In this document: in pieces, positions 12,599 to 24,884 of the stretch
Layout: every line of letters begins with the position of its first letter
Numbering within the stretch: position 1 is the first letter of the stretch
NCBI GenBank assembly: GCA_014607495.2
Contig: CP053167.1
Span: 11,773,083-11,837,082 of the forward strand
DNA from: Carposina sasakii
Taxonomy: Eukaryota; Arthropoda; Insecta; Lepidoptera; Carposinidae
DNA length: 64,000 nt
Direction: 5' to 3'
The notes under the pieces: generated by a model
Seen by the model: the letters and a program-made list of their open reading frames with translations, nothing else
Told to the model about the DNA's origin: nothing
Database searches by the model: none
Translations under genes and position numbers: made by a program

Positions 12599-12670
12599 AA
12601 GGTATGTAACGCAGGCAGCGCCGGCAGCGAGGCATCCCCCAGCTCTGTCAGGAGATTGTCTGCCAGAGAC
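12599..12670 (-). CDS. LRR gene exon 5 (single leucine-rich repeat)
   Basis: A 72-bp exon. The acceptor is TACCTCCGGCAG and the donor is GTGAGTATAC, a strong insect consensus. Its phase-2 frame reads SLADNLLTELGDASLP then ALPALHT and a split Leu, one LRR. It joins in frame to exon 4 upstream (CT|G = Leu) and to exon 6 downstream (TT|G = Leu). It is more GC-rich than its surroundings. Confidence 0.88.
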
Positions 12671-15600
12671 CTGCCGGAGGTATATGTACGAGTATGTTAA
12701 AACAAATAATTAAATAATAATACAATGAAAAACCAAATTTAAAACTCATTGGCATAGTGTTACACTAAAATCCATAAAGTCCTGTAGCGAAGGTAATATA
12801 CCTACATAGACAATACGAGTATGTCTAGAAAATGGGAAATGAATTATTTTTTGCTCTATTAATGTTTGGTTTGCATCTATGTGGCTAGTCCAAACGATAG
12901 GACTTGATTTCTAATCAATTAAAATTGACAATCAATATAGCCCGTGTGAAGAGCACTTTGAGTTGATGTTTTGGTGGACTCTGATTTGAATTGGAAACCG
13001 ACCATTTAAGGAAACATGCAGTATAAATGCAGAACAAACCTGTACTGTATCGTCTAAATAGTATTACAATGGCCTCTTATCAGCAACCTATATATTTCAG
13101 TACCTTTTGTCCGTTAACAGAACCTTGCAAGTTGTAGCTCGCTCGGGGATGTGTCTGTTGTTGCTAACGTGAAGCAGAAATAAAGAAGGACTGTGATAAA
13201 TGTAGTCAGTAATTTAGTGGACCACCAATATACCCTATGCTAATACATATAAACCTAACCTAACAGATCCCACCCTTTATTTCCGCCTGTGACCTCTCAA
13301 TTGCATGGAGGCACTTTCCATGAACTTTAAATATACGTTGTTAGGCGTCCCCTTTTTGTATTTGCTGCATGTTTGCAAACTGCAAAGCTCTGCACGTACA
13401 TGTCGATGTTATAGACAGGGTATTATCACATCTGCACCCTGTATGTATAGTATATGTACTTATGTACTCATATGTATGCAGATCTACACGTTCGAATCTA
13501 GCCTCAGCGCAAATTATATTAGGAGCAGTATTGGAGAATATTGGACTATACATTTCAGGATCAATAAAAATAGTTGAAAGCTTAACTTACTTACTTTTTT
13601 ATGTGTTCTATTATGATTTACAACTGCATAACAAGAGATTTTCATGAAAATCTGTTGAGTTTTGCGTGAAAGAGTAACAGGTATGGACGAAACCAGTGGC
13701 GTGCTTATAGGACAAAACAGAGGAAATATCTACCTATATACGGTATATCAGATGGTGTAGTCATACATATAGTAGCTGGCGTCCTCGCCCAGGGGAGCTG
13801 TTTGATGAAACACACTCCACTATAATATTATCTGTGAATGATGTAGCACACCTATAATTGGCACATACATCAGATTTTTAGTTGTAAGTGTAATTATTGT
13901 TGCTCTTAATGTATGTTCTGTAAGTGTGTCTAAATAAATAAATAAAATCAAAAGACTTCGATTAATAAGGCTAGTCTTAGGACTAAAGGTTGGGGACTAA
14001 AAGACTGAGTCAGTCGTGAGACTTTGAGGCGAGTCTTTATTAAAAGCCTGAGTCTCTTTCATCACTATATATGTATACCTAAATGCAAGCTTTCATGCTT
14101 ATATTCGCAATACTACCTACTTACACAATATTACTTCTGAATTACTACTTAATACGCATATACAATAATGCACGTACATGTTCAACCTCTATTGCGCAAA
14201 GTAAAATTTTAAACTTTCATCGGATGAAAATTTCCATACTTTCTATATTAGATACAGTCTCAATAAAGAAGTATCTAGCCAGTAAACTATAGCGCTAGTG
14301 ACCCGGATACCTAGGCGACGCGTGCCAAGCCACAGCGCTGTATTCGAAGATCGCGATATAAATCGCAGAGCACTTTATAGTCCAGCCGCCGCGTCCCAGG
14401 CTGGCCCACATTCACTTCCCGCCTGCGTCACTCTCGCGACATTTCGGATCAAGCTCTACGTAATGCGACGTACTAATATCATTTCAGAATTAGAATTAAT
14501 TTTACTTTTTCTCATTCAAATGAAATTTTCATGTTGGGGTTTGTTTGATACTAGTAAATTTGCAGTAACTCAAAGCTTTCCTTACAGTATACTTTCCTAG
14601 CGGGCACCCGTGACATAGTCTGTGTGAACCATATAATATGTACGTATAATGACTAGACATTGCTGCAAGGAACTCGCGTCAACAGTTAATTGTTTACTCC
14701 TTTCATTGATAAAATAATAATACCTACGTAGAACAACATGCAGTTGAGTCAGTTTAAACGCAGCGATGTGTTACTTGTTATTTCTAGTTTTATATACCAG
14801 TAGGTACCGAGCTGTGTAACTAATCGTAGAAAGGGTCCACACTATCCCCACGTGCACAAACAACGTAATTAATCAGTGTAATGTAATTGAACACGATCGC
14901 TATTCACCTCGCGGTAAAACATGCTGAGTCTCAGACATTCACTCAGCCATCGATCTCAATGAAAGAGGTAAACTTATGTTTATTTTGAGACATATTAACC
15001 TAGTCCCAAACTAAGATCTAGCAGGTCTTGTGCCGCAGGTACAGAGTGAATTCGTCAATCAATACTTTGTTTCTATCGGAATCCGGAGGCAGCAAACAGA
15101 TTTTATAAAATTATTCATAAAGAAATGGAAAAATTTCTTCACTCGAGTGGGAATCGAACCTACGACCACTTAAAAAAATCCAAGTCGTTTGTCAAAAATA
15201 AGTAAAGTGTCCTCTTATAACAAGATATTGCATGGTCGTGACGTCATACATAAGGTACCGGTTTAACATCTACCTATAGACATAGGGACGACATACACAC
15301 TGAGTATGAACAAATTCGTCCCTTTATCGGTTGTATATGTAGCGCAAAATTAACGCAACATTAATTTCGCTAACTTGCAATATTTTTTATACGTCATAAT
15401 AAGATGAATTTGCTCTTAAAAGCCATTTAAGACCGGATAAGAGCCGGAGGAAATGAGTTGTAAGTAATTTAGCAGAAATCTCCTTGAAGGTGCGGCTAGT
15501 GCGCGAGAACTCGCGGTATTCAGGTCAAAATCATGGTCAAGTGCGCGGGTGCAGGCCGCAGCGACAACACGTAGAGAGACACCAAGATGCATTCAGTGAG

Positions 15601-16652
15601 GTAGAGACATAATATGACAGCCTTTTAAAATTATTAGCAACGCCATTTGGAGCCTCACGTATTAGTGGAACATCTCATTCATAATTTGTTATAACTGCTT
15701 AGTACGAGTACTCATGCCTGTCTATTTTAATTTGTCAATATGAACAAAAAAGTATGTGTGCGGGAAAAATAAATAGCGTAGTTGGTCACTACTCTGCACA
15801 GTGACTAACTGGAGTGAGCAGTGGCATCTACTTTTGGGCAATTAGAATTAGGATAAGATTAATCATAAATTAGGAACGTGGTTAGAGCCCGTTATCTTAA
15901 CGGGTTCCGCAGAGAGTCGTAACCCTTCGGCAGTCAGATAAAATCTTTTAATAAAACTTTTAGGAGCTTAACTGCGAAGAGGTCCCAGCGTGTCTTGCAA
16001 GTAAGTGCTAGCGTAGCACTTCTGCCGGAGATCCCGCAAGTGGGTCAGTGGCGGTCATGTCTCCGAGATGTATCTATTTGTAAATAATAAGTCCATCCCG
16101 CTTCTCGCGAGCCGGCGACATGTCTTGTAATCTAAAGCTCGTAACCGATTCGTTTCGCCGCCAGAATATATTATGTTAGTTGTATATGATGGCTTCATTA
16201 GTTCATTTAGTGTCGTAAATAAGATTTGTGACTACATTTTTTGCAGAATGGCCGACAGATGTAATAAACATACGCGCTTCGTTTTTATCTGTCGTGAACG
16301 CGAGCGTGAGTAATGTGCGTGTTATTTATTAAACTAATCAATAGAAACTAGTTTGTTTTGCAACAAATGCTCCACATTTAAGTTCGCAATCTTCGATTCG
16401 GTAATTGAAAGTTTTCGCCACCAAAATTTATTTCGTAAAGACCAATTTAATTTTAGATAAGCTCGTGGTCGTATTCGCTACTTACATGAATGTTATCGAT
16501 TTTGATGGACTATATTTTGCTTAATTTGTCAAAGATGTCTAAAAAAGTTTAAAGCTTTCTTACTCATGGTCATCTACAAAATAACAAATACCGTAAAAAT
16601 TGATTCAATTTACTATGTACCAGCATCGCAGAACATCATAGGATGTACTCAC
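12671..16652. other. Intron 4, with small repeat debris
   Basis: A 4.0-kb intron. It includes a retroelement-like tail ending in (ATAA)n at about 13930-13950 and a T-arm-like GGGAATCGAACC at about 15152, probably a SINE remnant. No coding exon was seen. Confidence 0.45.
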
Positions 16653-16796
16653 AGACTCTGCAGACGAGCGAGCGGAGCCAGCGCCTGCGCCGGCACGTCC
16701 CGCAGACGGTTCCGCGCTAGCCGCAGCGCCCGCAGCGCCGGCAGCCCGCCCAGCGCGCCCGCCTCCAGCTCAGAGATCTCGTTGTCTTCTGCTGAC
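16653..16796 (-). CDS. LRR gene exon 4 (two leucine-rich repeats)
   Basis: A 144-bp exon, exactly two LRR units. The acceptor CAG follows TATGTAC and the donor is GTGAGTACATCC. The phase-2 translation gives SAEDNEISELEAGALGG then LPALRALRLARNRLRDVP then AQALAPLARLQS and a split Leu, with Leu/Ile at every expected LRR position and Asn at the conserved turn. It is extremely GC-rich (Ala, Leu and Arg codons ending in G/C) against AT-rich introns. A second AG lies 6 nt inside the exon, but only the outer AG keeps the LRR length and phase. Confidence 0.92.
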
Positions 16797-16847
16797 CTGG
16801 TACATACATAAGCTCAACTTAAATATGTTGGACTCGGTTATTTATGC

Positions 16848-17024
16848 CAAAGTGCGTTTCTTTCCGTGCATGTCGTAAGAGTCGACTAAGTAACTCTGAT
16901 GTTCTCTCAAGTGATACGCTTGCAACTTGTCACCGGTCATTTACCTACATCTGTCCTTGCTATGCTAAACGTAGCTTTTTTGTGGTCCTGCAGTTCTGGC
17001 TGCCTCATTTCAGGACCATGTTAA
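16848..17024 (+). repeat. Dispersed repeat R7, copy
   Basis: Contains TTTCCGTGCATGTCGTAAGA, GTCGACTAAG, CTATGCTAAACGTAGC, TCCTGCAGTTCTGGCTGCC and ATTTCAGGACC in the same order as the other copies. It sits about 50 bp 5' of the acceptor of LRR exon 4 on the gene strand. It has no coding capacity and no box A/B, so whether it is a MITE or a SINE is open. Confidence 0.8.
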
Positions 17025-18034
17025 TATGTATGTATGTAAAAGAAGCTATTGTACTCTTCATTTAATTTGAATTACTCGCGTAGACGTTTTACATCAAGAT
17101 ATTATATCATCTAAGTTGGCAGTTTGCATGACCTATGTCTTTGCCAGAAATGCAAAATGGTGACTGACCTTTTTTACAGTAAAACATTAACGTGGATTTT
17201 TAAGGAAAAAAATTCATATTTTTTGAAGCAATAGCTTTTAATGTTGTATCTCTTTACAGGTTAGTGATTAATAAATTACTTGGTACATAATAATATTAAT
17301 AACTTTTTGTTTCAATAAATTACATTATTACATGTATGTAATATGATTTTTTACATATGGTAGGTATGGAAAAGACTTCAATCATTTCTATGATTTCAAC
17401 AGTCGTACAGTTTTGTCTCTAGGATCTTACTCCAGATTTTAATTAAGTGTAAATAAAGTCTATCGACTAACGACGATATTCCGAGGCAAGATCAAAGGAA
17501 GTTATTTATATCAAATTGTATCTAATAGTATGAGACGCGTGTGAAAGTAGGTGAGGTGATAAACGTTTTGACGACAGATGTATAGTATTTTGCCAAAAAT
17601 AGAGCAATTTATTTGCTCGTCTGTGCCACGCGCCATGCGTCTGCCACCCAGTACGTAACATCCTCTTTAGCTTCAGTTGCACTTTCAAGTACGAGTATCA
17701 TATCTTAGAATTAATCATCAGAAAGACACGACACCATTCTCTGTTTATTTTTAAAAAAGTGAGACACAATGTTGGTATGGTAACTCGTGGATAAATTTAA
17801 ATCTAGAATTAGGTACTACTCATAAGGTTCAAGTTTAATGCTGAAGTTCTAAATACGCAATAGCAATGAAAGTAAACTCATTTCACCCTGAATTAGGTGA
17901 CTTTTATGTACACGTTAAAATTACACGAAAGTAAGTGCTGTGGAGTCTCCATAAACGAGCTCGTAAATTAATACTTTTTAATGCCTTTTAACTAGGCTAC
18001 AACCTGTGACTACAACCGACTTCACGTTATACTA
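17025..18034. other. Intron 3 segment, nothing recognised
   Basis: AT-rich non-coding DNA with no exon signature. Confidence 0.45.
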
Positions 18035-18300
18035 TCAAGTTTTATTTAATCCCCGACGCAAAAACGACGGGGTGTTATAAGTTTGACGTGTCTGTGTGTG
18101 TGTGTGTGTAAATGTGTATGTGTCTGGCTGTTGCATCGTAGCTCCCAAACGGATGATCCGATTTTAATGCGGTTTTTTGTTTGAAAGGTATATCAGTCGA
18201 GAGTGTTCTTAGCTATGTTTGGTGGAAATCGGTTCAGGTCTTCGAGGTCATCAGGTCGTTTGTTAGGTGTGATAGGAATGTTACATGCTCAGTTTGCTTG
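18035..18300 (+). repeat. Common lepidopteran-type repeat with CCCCGACG...CGACGGGG hairpin and (GT)n
   Basis: Starts at a hairpin (CCCCGACG, loop, CGACGGGG with one A-A mismatch, 18052-18073), then GTGTTATAAGTTTGACGTGT, a (GT)n tract at 18090-18108, then GCATCGTAGCTCCCAAACGG and GAAAGGTATATCAGTCG. I recognise this string of phrases as a repeat widespread in moth genomes, but cannot assign its class from sequence alone. Confidence 0.6.
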
Positions 18301-18329
18301 CAAGCATATGTGGGATCTGGCATTTGAAA

Positions 18330-18650
18330 CACTAATGTCTTCTGGAACCACTGAGCTGTTAGGGCTTGAAGATAGGAGACGTAACCCTGGACTGCCTTTT
18401 AGTAAACCCATCGAGTTCGGGCTCGTTGAATTTGTCTTAACTAGTTCTCTTTATGTTTCTAATTGACGAGGACCTGATGCTGGAAATTTGGAACCTCTGA
18501 GCTGGTCTAATGATAGGGCTCCAAGGTAGGAGACGTAACCCTGGTCTACCTTTTAGTAAACCCATCGAGTTTGGGCTTGTTGAATTTGTCTTGACTGGTT
18601 CTCTTCATGTTTCTAATTGACGAGGACCTGATGCTGGAAATGGGATGTGG
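18330..18650. repeat. 154-bp tandem duplication
   Basis: GGAGACGTAACCCTGG occurs at 18375 and again at 18529. Following phrases (CCTTTTAGTAAACCCATCGA, GACGAGGACCTGATGCTGG) are shared, giving two ~154-bp units with a partial third (ACGAAACCCTGGAATGCC). Confidence 0.85.
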
Positions 18651-18934
18651 TGGACGAAACCCTGGAATGCCCGAATGAAACGGATAAATCGATTTATATT
18701 TTTGCTGAAAATCTACAATGACCAAAGTTTAATCTTTATTGTTTCTTAATCTCTGCAATTCTACTAGAGCCAGTTCGTCATGAGGATTGTTAAACAGCTT
18801 TCTTTGGTCGAGATCGCATATAGTGACCCCATCTAAACTTTTTACGAAGCGAAAAATAAAAGAAATTAAATGGAAATTATGAAAAAAAATTAAGAAGCTC
18901 CTTCAAAAAGCATGAAATAAAAAATTAAATTTAA

Positions 18935-19702
18935 AATTTTAAAAACCCCCGACCCAAAAAAAGTACGCAATCATTATGACAAAAGGTTTAAAATGCTAAA
19001 CCCTATAAAAAGCAAAAAATAACTTTTAACACTACTTACGAGTAAGTACCAACTAATGCATGTCAGACTATCTACTCGGAAATTTGTGCCACCTTTATGT
19101 CGGAGGCATAACCGCTAATTTTGCAACTGAAAATGGTTAACTTGGCCTGCTGTTGACCGTACGTATGTAATTTTTGATTAAATTTTGTCGCGTCGGAGGA
19201 CCGCTTTTTACCTTCAAAAATACTTACCTAAATCAAATGATTCCTACCTAATGACAACATTCGTATAAAAAAAATCACCTATCTAAACAAAATTATATTT
19301 ATAATTACTGATATAATGTTTTAAAGTAACTAGGTATTCAGAATTAAAGTGAAGTAAGCTATTACAATTATATTTGTATAACAATGGGATTGAGGACTTC
19401 TTAATGTGTGCTTCTAACGTTAGGCTAATAAATTAGAGCGGTCTTCCGACGCGAAAAAATTGAATCAAAAATTTCATACGTACGGTCAACAGCAGGCCAA
19501 GATAACCATTTGCAGTTTAAAATTAGCGGTTATGCCTCCGACATAAAGGTGGCACAAAGTCCCGAGTAGATAGTCTGACATGCATTAGTTGGTACTTACG
19601 TAGTGTTAAAAGTTATTTATTGCTTTTTATAGGGTTTAGCATTTTAAACCTTTTGTCATAATAATTGCGTACATTTTTGGGTCGGGGGTTATTAAAATTT
19701 TT
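18935..19702. mobile_element. Large inverted-repeat (foldback/MITE) element
   Basis: Left arm 18935-19207 and right arm 19434-19702 are inverted copies of about 270 bp, around a 226-bp AT-rich centre. Matching blocks in order from the outside are AACCCCCGACCCAAAAA, TTATGACAAAAGGTTTAAAA, TGCTAAACCCTATAAAAAGC, GCATGTCAGACTATCTACTC, TTTATGTCGGAGGCATAACC and CCTGCTGTTGACCGTACGTA. There are few mismatches, so the copy is fairly young. It could form a long hairpin. No ORF. Confidence 0.9.
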
Positions 19703-20784
19703 TATCATACAGAAGTACTGAAACTTTGTTTAAAATAATATGGCCTCTTTACGCCGTAAAAAAAACTAAAAGTGAACCATCAAGCTACGCTCAGCATCCC
19801 TCGGCGCGGAATATAAACGTAACTTATGTTTTTACCAACTCACTGAAACTGCCCCTTAACGTCGTAGATAATATTTGCGACCTTTTGTAGAATTAATTAC
19901 AGGAAAATAAAGCTGAAATATTACTTCCCGGGTCGGAAGGGTACCACGCGGGAGTCGAACTGGCTACCGGCTTGTGCGGTCACTGTGCCAAGGGGCTCAG
20001 GTTCTCAGACAGAGAGAGAGTGAAAGGTCACAGACGTTTGAGTGCGTGCACGCACACATATAAATGCACGTGCGTACAGACAACACGTAATGTATCACAT
20101 GAGCTTTTACCTGTGGCTTTTGCGGACTGCATTGCGATGTATCTGATGAAATAGTTTCGCCGTATTTTGTTTAAGAGACTCGGTTATAAATGAGGAGTGT
20201 CTGTCAAAATGGGATATTTGTCTATAACATAATTTTTCAGTAACTGAAGCTTAGTTTTACTAATGTACCTATTGATACCAAATGTTGAAAATTAAAGAAA
20301 ATTTTAAATTCGAAGCCATATTGAAAATTCACCTATAGATGGGTTATTATGAAATCCACACAAATATATTAGGACAATAAACCGACACTATCTCAAAATG
20401 TACCAACAATATAAATCTTCTCTTTTGAACAAATGAAAACGTCCCTCACATGAATTATACACCCAATTAACGAGCTTCAAAAGCTTTCCACTAAGAGATC
20501 TTTATATACATATAATAAGCTACCGAAGGACGTGAGTAACGTGACAACTTGAGCAACAAAAGGAGGCTGTCGGGATTGCGTGATTAGTACACAGACACGG
20601 ATGTAAGTGCCGCTGATGATGTACGCGATTACCGCGACATCCCGCGATGATCCCGCGCCCGAGTGAGCTCGGGTTAAGTCGTGCGAACTCGTGTTAATGC
20701 TGTCAAGCATGTGTTGAAAATAATAAAGAATATTAGAATTATTTACGTAAATGTCTTGTGCTGATACGGCTTTACATGAGCCGT
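19703..20784. other. Intron 3 segment with a tRNA-like remnant
   Basis: At about 19945-19970 there is GCGGGAGTCGAACTGGCTAC, which resembles the inverse of a T-arm and is probably SINE debris. Otherwise no feature was recognised. Confidence 0.4.
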
Positions 20785-20902
20785 ATCTCCTTCTATGCGT
20801 TCTCTCAGGCAACAAGTTAGCAACTTGACACTGATCATTTATATCTCTCGGCGTGTATGATCTCCTTTATGATCCTGCACTTTTGGCTACCCAATTTAGT
20901 AT
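20785..20902 (+). repeat. Dispersed repeat R7, partial copy
   Basis: Shares TTCTCTCAGGCAA, AGCAACTTGACACTGATCAT, CTCCTTTATGATCCTGCAC and TTTTGGCTACCCAATTTAG with the other R7 copies. It lacks the 5' part. Confidence 0.7.
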
Positions 20903-22332
20903 AGTATATGTACTCGAGGGATTAGGTTGTATAATGGTTGTTCCTAATTAAAATAAGACGTGTTAACACTTTATCTGCTGATAAATGATTAGCTGTAATA
21001 AAACAAATGCAAAATGTGCCAGTTACATGACCAATATGTCACGGAGATTAATTTAGCTATATGAATTAGGTCTCGTTAGTGCGAGCTGCTGCTGATTTCA
21101 AAAATCAGTATATTAGATGTCAAGAGGGAATGTATAGAAATTAAGTTTAAATATGAGTTTAAAAATGTAGCTGCTGATGTGGATATGAATAGATTTTGAC
21201 TATGCGTATCTATTCGTCTAAATTATTCTAAATTTTCAATAAAACTGTAGCGTAGCTATTACTTTCGTCAACTGCCTTAAACTAAATAGTATCTCTCATT
21301 TTCTACACACAATAATAAATAAATAATAAAAATAATAAATAAAGGTTGGTTTGCTGGAAGAAATCTCTTTTAGAGATAAGCACGCCTTTGTACATTTTCT
21401 TTGTCATAAACTTTATTTGTGAAAACTTTACTGTGTACAATAAAGCATAATAATAATAATAAATATCTGATAACCATATAAAATATACATAAAAGTATTT
21501 TTGATAACCACAATCGCATGAATAACCATCCATCAGCATCCCGCGGCAATTACGATACATTTGGGAAGTAATTCCGGCGCGGGACAGCTATGGGTATGTA
21601 TGTCTATGTGCACGTTACAACAGAACGGATAAACGCGAGTTGACATCGAGTGAAAGGGTTCCGCGAGGTTCTGAAGACCTTACGATTATTTTGGACGATC
21701 ACACAAGTAACGTTGGCAGACAGACAGGCAGCTAACATATTGTTAAACTACATAATTAAATAGAACTAGGTACATTTTTTAAAATATAATGTCTGCGCTT
21801 ATAACAGAAGTATTGTGTTATTGTCATTTCGAGGGGTTCTCTATTATCTGTTCTGGGACAGAACCCAAAAGCTCCAACAATAGCAAGCGCTATAAATCTA
21901 GAGCCGCGATATGCGTGCGGGGGACAGCGGGAATTGTGAGTGTGCGGGGACAACGGGAATTACGCGCGCTGGGGACAATAGGAATTGGCAAGCTGTATTT
22001 ATTGCAGGACACACCGTGCGATAAGTCTACACAGTGTAGTGTGTCCTGTACAGACGTACAGACAGGGAGCAGCGACCGAAAAGAGAGCAAATTAAAGGGA
22101 TCACACGAATTTCGCGCCGTTTTGCCGGGTAAATATGCTGCTCAATTTGTTATGTGTAAATATATGATACGAATACAGAGGTAAGTACGAGTATCATAAA
22201 TGCATACACATTGAACAGATTACAGCTCGGTTTTGGCAGCGTCCGGAGTATAAATTAAGCATATATGGATTTTGCAATTTCATAGACACATACGTTAAAC
22301 AGGCTTTCATAATTTATTTCTAGATCTGAAGT
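20903..22332. other. Intron 3 segment with AT microsatellite
   Basis: Contains an (AATAA)n-like tract at 21308-21345 and a (TAA)n tract at 21448-21462. Short ORFs here lack coding character. Confidence 0.45.
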
Positions 22333-22545
22333 CCTCTGCGGATGCAGGGCTTCACTATAAGACATCAGCTGCATCTCTTTCCGTGTGTGTCGTAAGATAA
22401 CCTCGGACCTCAGGTACGAGTATACTCTCAGGCGATTAGCAAGTTGTCACTCATTATACATCTGTCCCAGCTATGCTAAACGTGACTATGGAATCTCCTT
22501 TATGATCCTGCAGTTTTAGCTACTCTATTTCAGGAACACATCTTT
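22333..22545 (+). repeat. Dispersed repeat R7, near full-length copy
   Basis: Reads GGATGCAGGGCTTCACTA, CAGCTGCATCTCTTTCCGTG, GCGATTAGCAAGTTGTCACT, CTATGCTAAACGTGACTATG and TCCTTTATGATCCTGCAGTT in family order. Confidence 0.8.
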
Positions 22546-24164
22546 ATTATATATTTATATATGTATAATCATAAAGTTAGGTAAATATTTCCTTGTATAC
22601 TGCGGACATCTTCTTCGAATCATTTCATTTATTCGCACGAAAAGATATTGTTTACGTTATATCAGCAAGGTAAGATTTATCCGCGGCTGAAGCTTTAACA
22701 AAGCAATAAACAGAGCTGAAACAAATATTGTTTCGGGTTTAGTGCAAGTTATTTATTGCCCAGTACACCCAAATGCATCACTATGGTCACTATACTGAAA
22801 ACTGAAATGCATTCAGTACATTCATCGCTACGTGATTTTAGAGCGCGTTTCAGTTTAGTAGCTTGTTGTTTCAGTATAATTGAGACCTAGTCCATATAAT
22901 TTTTTTGTATTCTGTGCCTGTTAAGTATCTGTTGAAGAGCAATAAGAACTGTAGAGGTTCTGCGATACAATTTGCCATAAATATAACATATTGGTGAACA
23001 ATTTTTCAATTTTTTATTAATAATTTTATAACATATAGGTTTGATACCTACTGGTATTTGGGTGAGTAAAACGTAACGAAAAGTGCATAGTTTTGAAGCG
23101 TATTGCTACTACTACGAGTACGAGGTAAGACTTTTTCGCATATATATAAGTTCTTGTAACGTCATCGAGCGGTGGAAGCTTTAAAAAATATAAACCGTAA
23201 TGTTAGTCTGTAGATATAAAAGTATTATAACAACGCTTACTAGATACACTACATAAAAACCAGTCAAAGTTTCAAGTTTCCAGAAAGGATTAACGTGGGA
23301 AAATAAAAGCCGAACAAGAAGAACGATTTGCGTAACTTGAAACTCGAGGAGATTGGGAAACACCCTGCGGCAGGGTGACCCAACAGACTGCCAGCCGACA
23401 GGGAACCTGACCTGAAGCAGACCAGCTACACCCGGCACAAACAACCTTACATTTACATAGCTGACTGCGCATTGTTTACCATCACTTAGCGAAGCCGAGA
23501 TTTATATTCTGTTTACTATTTCTTTTGTGAATGTCCCGTGGTTTATTTATCGTTACTTGTGAAGTCCGCCCCGCGGATTAGTTCTGCTGATTTATGAATG
23601 AAAACTTCTTTCAGCGCCGGAGGTCGATGACCGCACGCGGCTATTTCAGTTCATATAATACTGGAACCGTCTCTCTCTACATACACTGCACTAGGCGTGC
23701 GCTGCAGTCGGCGCTGCATATCAAATATCCCAGCCCTATTAAATATAGTTACATAGAAACACTCCGCTCGATATAAATATGACAAATCGACATGAAGCGA
23801 CACGAGGGAGTGCGTGGGAGGAAAGCTAATTTGAATGATATTGAAGAGGACAAGTTCCGGAGGCAATATCCAGGATTTACATACTCTGTCCCGTGCGTCG
23901 GCTGCATGAATAATATATCTTCGATTTATCAAAGTGTGTCTGATGTCGCGCCCACAGACAGATAATACATGGCAGTTTCAAATATGACTCAGTCGCCAGG
24001 CACCGATCTTTAGCACTATTATGATCTGCTAGTACCTACTGCAGGTATTTAGATACTTCTATTCTAACTACTGAATTATGCAGTCAGGTTCGAGGGTCAG
24101 CGAAGCGAAGACAATGAAATCTAAGTATCGTTAGATTTCGAAGACCGATTGTAGTAGGAGGGAA
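22546..24164. other. Intron 3 segment, nothing recognised
   Basis: Non-coding, with no exon-like island flanked by splice signals. Confidence 0.45.
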
Positions 24165-24360
24165 TGACCCGCTATCTGCAGCGCCATAGGTTCTGGGTTC
24201 GAATCCCGGTAGGTGCAAACATTTATAGGTATATGATGAATAACGATATTTATTTCCGAGACATGGATGTTTCTATAATTATCTATGTATTTATATACCG
24301 TAGCTTAGTACCTACGACACAGTGATCTTAGTGTATGTTGTAAATTAAAGGCAAGCACGA
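24165..24360 (+). repeat. tRNA-derived SINE
   Basis: Box-B-like GGGTTCGAATCCCGG at about 24197, then GTAGGTGCAAACATTTATA, ATTTCCGAGACATGGATGTT and a tail through TACCGTAGCTTAGTACC. This order of phrases is typical of a lepidopteran SINE family. A minus-strand fragment of the same head lies at 2495-2565. Box A is not clear, so the copy is probably inactive. Confidence 0.7.
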
Positions 24361-24510
24361 ACCTCTGGAAAATTATGGTCACATTGCCACATATATTTCA
24401 CACTGTCACACACGTTATATATTTTGCTTGTGAGTGGATAGCGTTACGGCGCGTAAAAAGGTTCATGCTTACTGTGCAGTTGGAACATTTGTTTCAAGTG
24501 AGGTACTTAC

Positions 24511-24651
24511 AGCAGATGCAGTGCCGGCAACCGCAGCGCATGTGACGGTAGCCGCCGCAGACCGCACGCGTCCAGCCACAGCCGCTGCAGAGCTGCAGCG
24601 CTGGAGAATGCACCTCCCGAGATGGACTCCAGCCGGTTTGCTGACAGGTTT
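24511..24651 (-). CDS. LRR gene exon 3 (two leucine-rich repeats)
   Basis: A 141-bp exon with acceptor CCTTGCAG and donor GTAAGTACCT. The phase-2 reading gives NLSANRLESISGGAF, SSAAALQRLWLDACG and LRRLPSHALRLPALHL plus a split Leu: two LRRs, the second one residue shorter than usual, which explains 141 instead of 144 bp. It is GC-rich with no internal stop. It joins exon 2 (CT|A) and exon 4 (CT|G) in frame. The Cys in LWLDACG sits at the position normally taken by the conserved Asn. Confidence 0.9.
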
Positions 24652-24790
24652 CTGCAAGGAATGCAGCTGGTTAGACGCGAGAAAATCTATACCACCAAAC
24701 CAATATATACTGTCATTTAGTTATACCCGAGTTTAGCGTCAGGCAGGCAGGCACGAAAAACAAACGCTAATATACTATACCAAACCATAA

Positions 24791-24884
24791 CGTTTCGGAA
24801 ACACAGCTGTGTTTATGTACTATGTATGTAATATAATATATAGTATGGAAACACAGCTGTGTTTATGTACTATGTCTGTAATAT
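24791..24884. repeat. ~51-bp tandem duplication interrupted by an RTE insertion
   Basis: GGAAACACAGCTGTGTTTAT and GTACTATG occur at about 24797 and again at about 24847. Unit 1 continues GTAATATAATATATAGTA without interruption. Unit 2 is split after CTGTAATAT by the RTE copy, and the remainder ATAATATATAGTA resumes at 25276. Confidence 0.88.

Noticed and set aside
21789..22184. 131-codon plus-strand frame as a gene
   Set aside because: No domain, no supporting splice or start context, ordinary intronic composition, overlapping frames equally open.
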